A stretch of 64,000 nt of DNA from Shinisaurus crocodilurus (lineage: Eukaryota; Chordata; Lepidosauria; Squamata; Shinisauridae). Every line of letters begins with the position of its first letter. Position 1 is the first letter of the stretch. The notes under the pieces were generated by a model that searched no databases, had not been told where the DNA came from, and saw only the letters and a list, made by a program, of their open reading frames with translations. Below are positions 60,440-64,000 of the stretch, piece after piece. The DNA lies in NCBI GenBank assembly GCA_021292165.1, contig CM037883.1:9005434-9069433 (forward strand). The letters run 5' to 3'. A program made the position numbers and the translations under genes.

Positions 60440-61316
60440 TTGCAGACATATTCACCTCTCTTTGACTTTTCCATATTTAGTTGTGTTACAACCTGGAACT
60501 GAAATGGATTCAAGTGGCATTGTTACCAGTTGATGTACACAAGGTGCTCAGCACTCTGAAGGTGCAAAATACTTTTTATTGTGGCACAAAAGTTAAGTAA
60601 ACAAAAACAAACTGGCATTTGTTGGTTGCATAAGTATTCATCACCACCCCTAAGTCCATACTTGGTAGAAGCACCTTTGGCAGAGATTACAGCTGTGAGT
60701 CTTCTTAGGTAAGTCTCTATCAGCTTTTTGCACATCTAGATACTGCAATGTTTGCCCATCCATCCTGACAAAATTGCACCAGCTCTGTCAGGTTGGATGG
60801 GGACTGTTGGTGAACAGCAACTTACAAGTCTTGCCACAGATTCTCCTTTGTATTGAGGTCTGGGCTTTGACTGGGACATTCTATCACTTTCAGGTTCTTG
60901 TTTTTAAACCACTCCAGTGTTGCTCTGGCTGTGTGTGTTTAGGGTCATTGTCCTACTGGACGGTGAATCTCTGCCCCAGTCCCATGTCCCTTGCAGGTTG
61001 AAACAGTTTCTCCTCTAGAATTGTCCTGTATTTGACTCCATCCATCTTGCCCTCAATCCTGACCAATTTCCCAGTCCCTGCCGAGGACATGCATCCCCAC
61101 AACATGATGCTGCCACCACCATGCTTCATTGTGGGGATGGCGTTTTCAGGGCAATGAGCACTACTGGCTTTGCACCACACATAGCATTTTGTGTCAAGGC
61201 CAAAAAATTCAATTTTGGTTTCATCAGACCAGAGAACCTTTTCCCACATGTTTTCTGTGTGTGTCTCCCACATGCCGTTCTGCAAACTCCAAAACTTTTT
61301 GCAACGAGAAGCAGCA
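60440..61316 (-). pseudogene. Tc1-type transposase, decayed and missing its N-terminus
   Basis: Tc1 transposases bind terminal repeats with an N-terminal paired-type domain and cut with a DDE catalytic domain. Minus-strand codons from about 61310 give ENMWEKVLWSDETKIEFFGL (first catalytic Asp), KHGGGSIMLWGCMSSAGTGK, GKMDGVKYRTILEEKL, then DNDPKHT (second Asp), [13 protein letters not shown] (Glu), and CAKxxETYLRRLTAVISAKG, GASTKY at the C-terminus. A stop replaces the Gln before DNDPKHT and at least one frameshift follows. The DNA-binding half is absent; sequence to the right of 61316 does not resemble Tc1. It is close to the Tc1 subfamily frequent in fishes and amphibians. Dead copy. Confidence 0.9.
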
Positions 61317-61689
61317 GCTGCCAAGGGGATGAGGAGATAGTGAAGAGCAATGGCACAACATGAATGTTCCACAGGGTGCGTATCTTTTTGAGCAATCTGT
61401 TCAACTGCCTCAAATGTGCTGCTTTAGGAGACAATGTTAACACTGGGGAACATTTGGCACAGCCATACCTTGGACAAGAGAATATCTTCTTGGCTGGAAT
61501 GAGTCCTAAGTATCCAATCTGTCCCATGGAATTAGATTGCTCTTGAGAATGGAGCTCATCTGAAAACACTCCAAACACTGAAATGGCTGCATGTGGGATC
61601 CAAGAGACTGGAAGCTTATCTTGACATTTCTCTGCATAGTCTTTTAAATGTGTCCAGATGTATGGCTTACTATTTGCTAAGAGCAACAT
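61317..61689. other. Unassigned DNA abutting the Tc1 break
   Basis: A 187-codon minus-strand frame runs from here into an off-frame reading of the transposase. It has no domain I recognise. It may be host DNA at the truncation point. Confidence 0.35.
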
Positions 61690-61901
61690 CAGGGAGACTG
61701 GTGGTGACTCCTATGTCAGTGGGGCTCCTTATCCATTGCAGCTTTTATTTTGAGCTTTATAGGAGCTATCCATGGTGCTCTATGGTGGTGAACCTATTTT
61801 GGGGATGGAGTTCAGCACCATACATAGCTCCTATAAAGCTCAACATAGAAGCTGCAATGGATAAGGAGCCACACTGACATAGAAGTCACCAGCCTTCCCT
61901 T
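61690..61901. mobile_element. Palindromic hAT-type MITE, second copy
   Basis: Starts CAGGGAGACTGG and ends CCAGCCTTCCCTT. Arms 'ggctccttatccattgcagc' and 'gctgcaatggataaggagcc' pair perfectly, and 'tttataggagctatccatgg' pairs with 'catagctcctataaag'. It belongs to the 51.65-kb family. Flanking 8-mers do not match. Confidence 0.8.
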
Positions 61902-62069
61902 ACATTGCACTGCCAGTGTTCAATCAGAAAGGGCCTCCTTCTCTTTCTTGATGTTGCTTGCCATGCCTTGGCTCCTTTTCCTCTTTACACAGAGGCAGAG
62001 TGGCATGGATTTTTCTCACTTGCCTGCTGCATGCACACCACAAACATCAGATATGCAAGGAAGAAACAA
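61902..62069. other. No recognised feature
   Basis: Unassigned spacer before a Sauria SINE. Confidence 0.35.
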
Positions 62070-62304
62070 ATGGTGAGAGTGTTGGACTGGGACTCAGGAG
62101 ATCCAGGTTCTAGTCCCCACTCAGCCATGAAAGCCACTGGGTGGCTTTGGGCCAGTCACTGACTCTCAGCTTAACCTACCTCACAGGGTTGTTGTGAGGA
62201 TAAAATGGAGAGGAGGAGGAGGAGGATTATGTAAGTCACCTTGAGTTCCTTGCAGGAAAAAAGGCGGGGTATAAATATAATAAATAAAATAAAATAAAAT
62301 AAAT
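62070..62304 (+). mobile_element. Sauria SINE lacking the first part of the head
   Basis: Begins 'tggtgagagtgttggactgg' with box A lost, keeps box B (aggttctagtcc) and the full body and tail 'gcaggaaaaaaggcggggta' with (AATAA)n. The 5' truncation removes the start of the pol III promoter. Confidence 0.9.
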
Positions 62305-62450
62305 ATATATTTCAGTTGGGTTTTCAGGGGAAGGAACAATGAGAAGGAAGTGAGGAATGTGGCAAACCACACACATGCAGCACTCTGTACAAATTTTGGA
62401 AATGGAAAAACAAAACAAAAAACAAACAGAATGATGAAGAATTTTCAATG
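62305..62450. other. No recognised feature
   Basis: Unassigned spacer with an (AAAAC)n patch near 62408. Confidence 0.35.
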
Positions 62451-62451
62451 C

Positions 62452-62815
62452 ATCATAGAATTAGAGGTGGGAACAGGGCTTGCAAGTCATCTAGTCCAAG
62501 TCCCTTTTTGATGCAGAATATCCCCAATAGATGGTTGTCCATCCTCTACTTGAAGACATCCAAATCCAATGTGGGAGAAGCCACCTCACCACTAGCTAAT
62601 TGGTTCCATTGTTGAGCTGCTTTTACTATCAAGAATCTTCTCCCAATGTTCAAACACAATCCTCCTGTAATTTAAGCCCATTAGATCTAGTCTTTCATTC
62701 TGTGGCAGCAGAGAGCAAGTCTTTAACAGCCCTTCAGATACAGTATTTGAGGAGGGCTATCATGTGCCCCACTCAGTATTCTCTCCTCCTCTAGGATAAA
62801 CATACATCGTTCCTT
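62452..62815 (-). mobile_element. CR1 LINE 3' region, about 360 bp
   Basis: 'catcatagaattagaggtgg', 'catctagtccaagtcccttt', 'ccatcctctacttgaagaca', 'agccacctcaccactagcta', 'agatctagtctttcattctg' and 'tatcatgtgccccactcag' follow the CR1 3' region in reverse. It is the longest CR1 tail in the window but carries no protein sequence. Confidence 0.82.
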
Positions 62816-63160
62816 CAGTTCCACTTTGGAAATAAGATCAGGGTTACAATCTTATTCACAGTCACACAGGAGTAGGTATTACTGAACTCAGCAGGCCTTA
62901 CAGTTCAGTAAATGTGCATAGGATAGGACTCAAAGTAATTGAAAACCAGAATTTGATGGGTTTTTTCTAAGGGGGGGGGGAATCCCATGATTATTTTTTT
63001 TATACCATCCCTAACCCTGGAACACAACTTGAAGGCCAGTGTTATAAGCAGAACACAATTTGAGAGTCCAGTCAGACTTTCTTTAACCTAAATGTATATG
63101 ATTGCTATATGCCTGGCCCCTGGCTCTCTTTGTAGTCAAGCTACAATGTAGCTTGACTAC
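62816..63160. repeat. Harbinger-type remnant and unassigned DNA
   Basis: 62840-62930 (aatcttattcacagtcacac, agtaaatgtgcataggatag) resembles an eroded Harbinger-type MITE. A short palindrome (gtcaagctacaatgtagctt) lies just before the next SINE at 63135-63157. Confidence 0.45.
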
Positions 63161-63404
63161 AGAGCCAGTGTAGCGTAGTGGTGAGAGAGTGTTGGACTGG
63201 GACTTGGGAGATGCAGGTTCTAGTCCCCGCTCAGCCATGAAACTCACTGGGTGACTTTGGGCCAGTCACTGACTCTCAGCCTAACCTACCTCACAGGGTT
63301 GTTGTGAGGAAAGGATAAAATGGAGAGGAGGAGGATTATTATGTAAGCTGCCTTGGGTTCCTTGCAGGAAAAAAGGCAGGGTATAAATATAATAAATAAA
63401 TAAA
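63161..63404 (+). mobile_element. Sauria SINE, full length
   Basis: 'agagccagtgtagcgtagtg' with box A, box B 'aggttctagtccc', the body with a short insertion (gaggaaaggataaaatgg), and tail 'gcaggaaaaaaggcagggta' with (AATA)n. Confidence 0.92.
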
Positions 63405-63645
63405 GCTGTAAGGTCAGATTTTTAGTCAATTACTTTTATTATGCAAATTATAAACAAGTAAGCATTTCTTCAGGCTACAGGTAGTATCTTCATGCAGCCT
63501 AAAGACACAAAAGTTTTAGGTAAGATTTGCATAATACAGTACCTGGTAAGCTTCAGATAGTTCCTTGGGTTAGAAATGAACACTGCCTATTACAGCCCAC
63601 CCTTCTCAAGCTGAGCAGGCTACCAAGTCCCTCCCTTTCCATGGG
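63405..63645. other. No recognised feature
   Basis: Unassigned spacer between the SINE and LTR copy C. Confidence 0.35.
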
Positions 63646-63650
63646 GTCAC

Positions 63651-64000
63651 TGTGGCATAACCCCACAATTCAGTTCCCTGGTGTATGTCTGCTTTAGTAT
63701 ATTTAGTGAGTATAGAATGTTGAACTGAGTGGGTGTGGTTTTTGATGTCTTAGAAAGGGTGTGGGGAGGAGTATATAAGGAGTGTTTGAGTGATGTCAGA
63801 GTTAGTCGGGTTAGTCTGTTATGGGAGAGTGTTTGGAGTGTGGGGAGAGTTGGGAGTTAGGTTAGATGGATTATTCGTGTCTTGTCAGGAGTTTTGAGAT
63901 AAATCAGTGCTTGTATGAGGAGTGAAAGTATTTAGAATTATAGGGACTTAGGTTAATTAGAAAGTGTTTGGTGTATAGGCAGGTTTAAAGTTATTTTCTG
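63651..64000 (+). mobile_element. LTR, family 1 copy C, cut by the window end
   Basis: Begins TGTGGCATAACCCCACAATT, preceded by GTCAC as a possible duplication. The TATA box GTATATAAGG is at 63771-63780. It reaches 'taaagttattttctg' at the window end with no internal insertions. It could be a solo LTR or the 5' LTR of a longer element; the window cannot tell. Confidence 0.82.

Noticed and set aside
61126..61689. 187-codon minus-strand open frame
   Set aside because: Its last third is an off-frame reading of the Tc1 transposase and the rest is unassigned flanking DNA.

Overview
The window looks like intergenic or deep intronic DNA from a squamate reptile, more likely a lizard than a snake. 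The main evidence is about ten copies of a tRNA-headed SINE whose body ends in a BovB-like tail (the Sauria SINE type). It sits among CR1-type and L2-type LINE tails, 5S-rRNA-derived SINEs with CR1-like tails, solo LTRs, many hAT, Harbinger and mariner MITEs, and abundant CA, GA and AAC microsatellites. I found no intact protein-coding gene, no true tRNA or rRNA gene, and no bacterial feature. The longest open frames (up to 187 codons) are low-complexity translations, antisense shadows or decayed transposon proteins.

Layout. 0-3.7 kb: MITEs, a decayed L2-type LINE on the minus strand, and a solo LTR with a perfect 5-bp target duplication. 3.7-6.4 kb: unique DNA, then two nested solo LTRs, each with its own perfect 5-bp duplication. 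7-13 kb: 5S/CR1 SINEs, palindromic MITEs, a Sauria SINE and a chimeric 5S-tRNA SINE. 16.7-18 kb: a nest of GC/CpG-rich foldback elements. 20-27 kb: two related LTR-like units, SINEs and a mariner-type MITE. 29-33 kb: AT-rich and Harbinger MITEs and LINE pieces. 39-41 kb: a 680-bp hAT-type element packed with GACTC motifs, then a CR1 fragment interrupted by an L2 fragment. 41-52 kb: microsatellites, MITEs and an L2 tail split by a palindromic MITE. 53.9-55.1 kb: an inverted solo LTR split by a GC-rich element. 57.9-58.6 kb: a LINE fragment with the inverted 5' segment expected of twin priming. 60.4-61.3 kb: a decayed Tc1-type transposase. 62-64 kb: CR1, two Sauria SINEs and an LTR running off the end.

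The interest lies in the stratigraphy of insertions. Several nested pairs carry exact target duplications, and two paralogous copies of one repeat serve as each other's empty site. These allow relative dating without any other genome. Stretches free of recognised repeats (near 3.9, 15.1, 25.5, 34.3, 43.9 and 57.0 kb) are the best places to look for conserved regulatory elements. That is inference from texture only. I see no convincing new biological system. The least familiar items are the 5S-tRNA dimer SINE, the CpG-rich element carrying an ETS/CRE-like palindrome, and the GACTC-array hAT element.

Family names rest on recognised motifs and on repeats compared within the window. No database search was possible, and most repeat boundaries are approximate unless a target duplication is stated.
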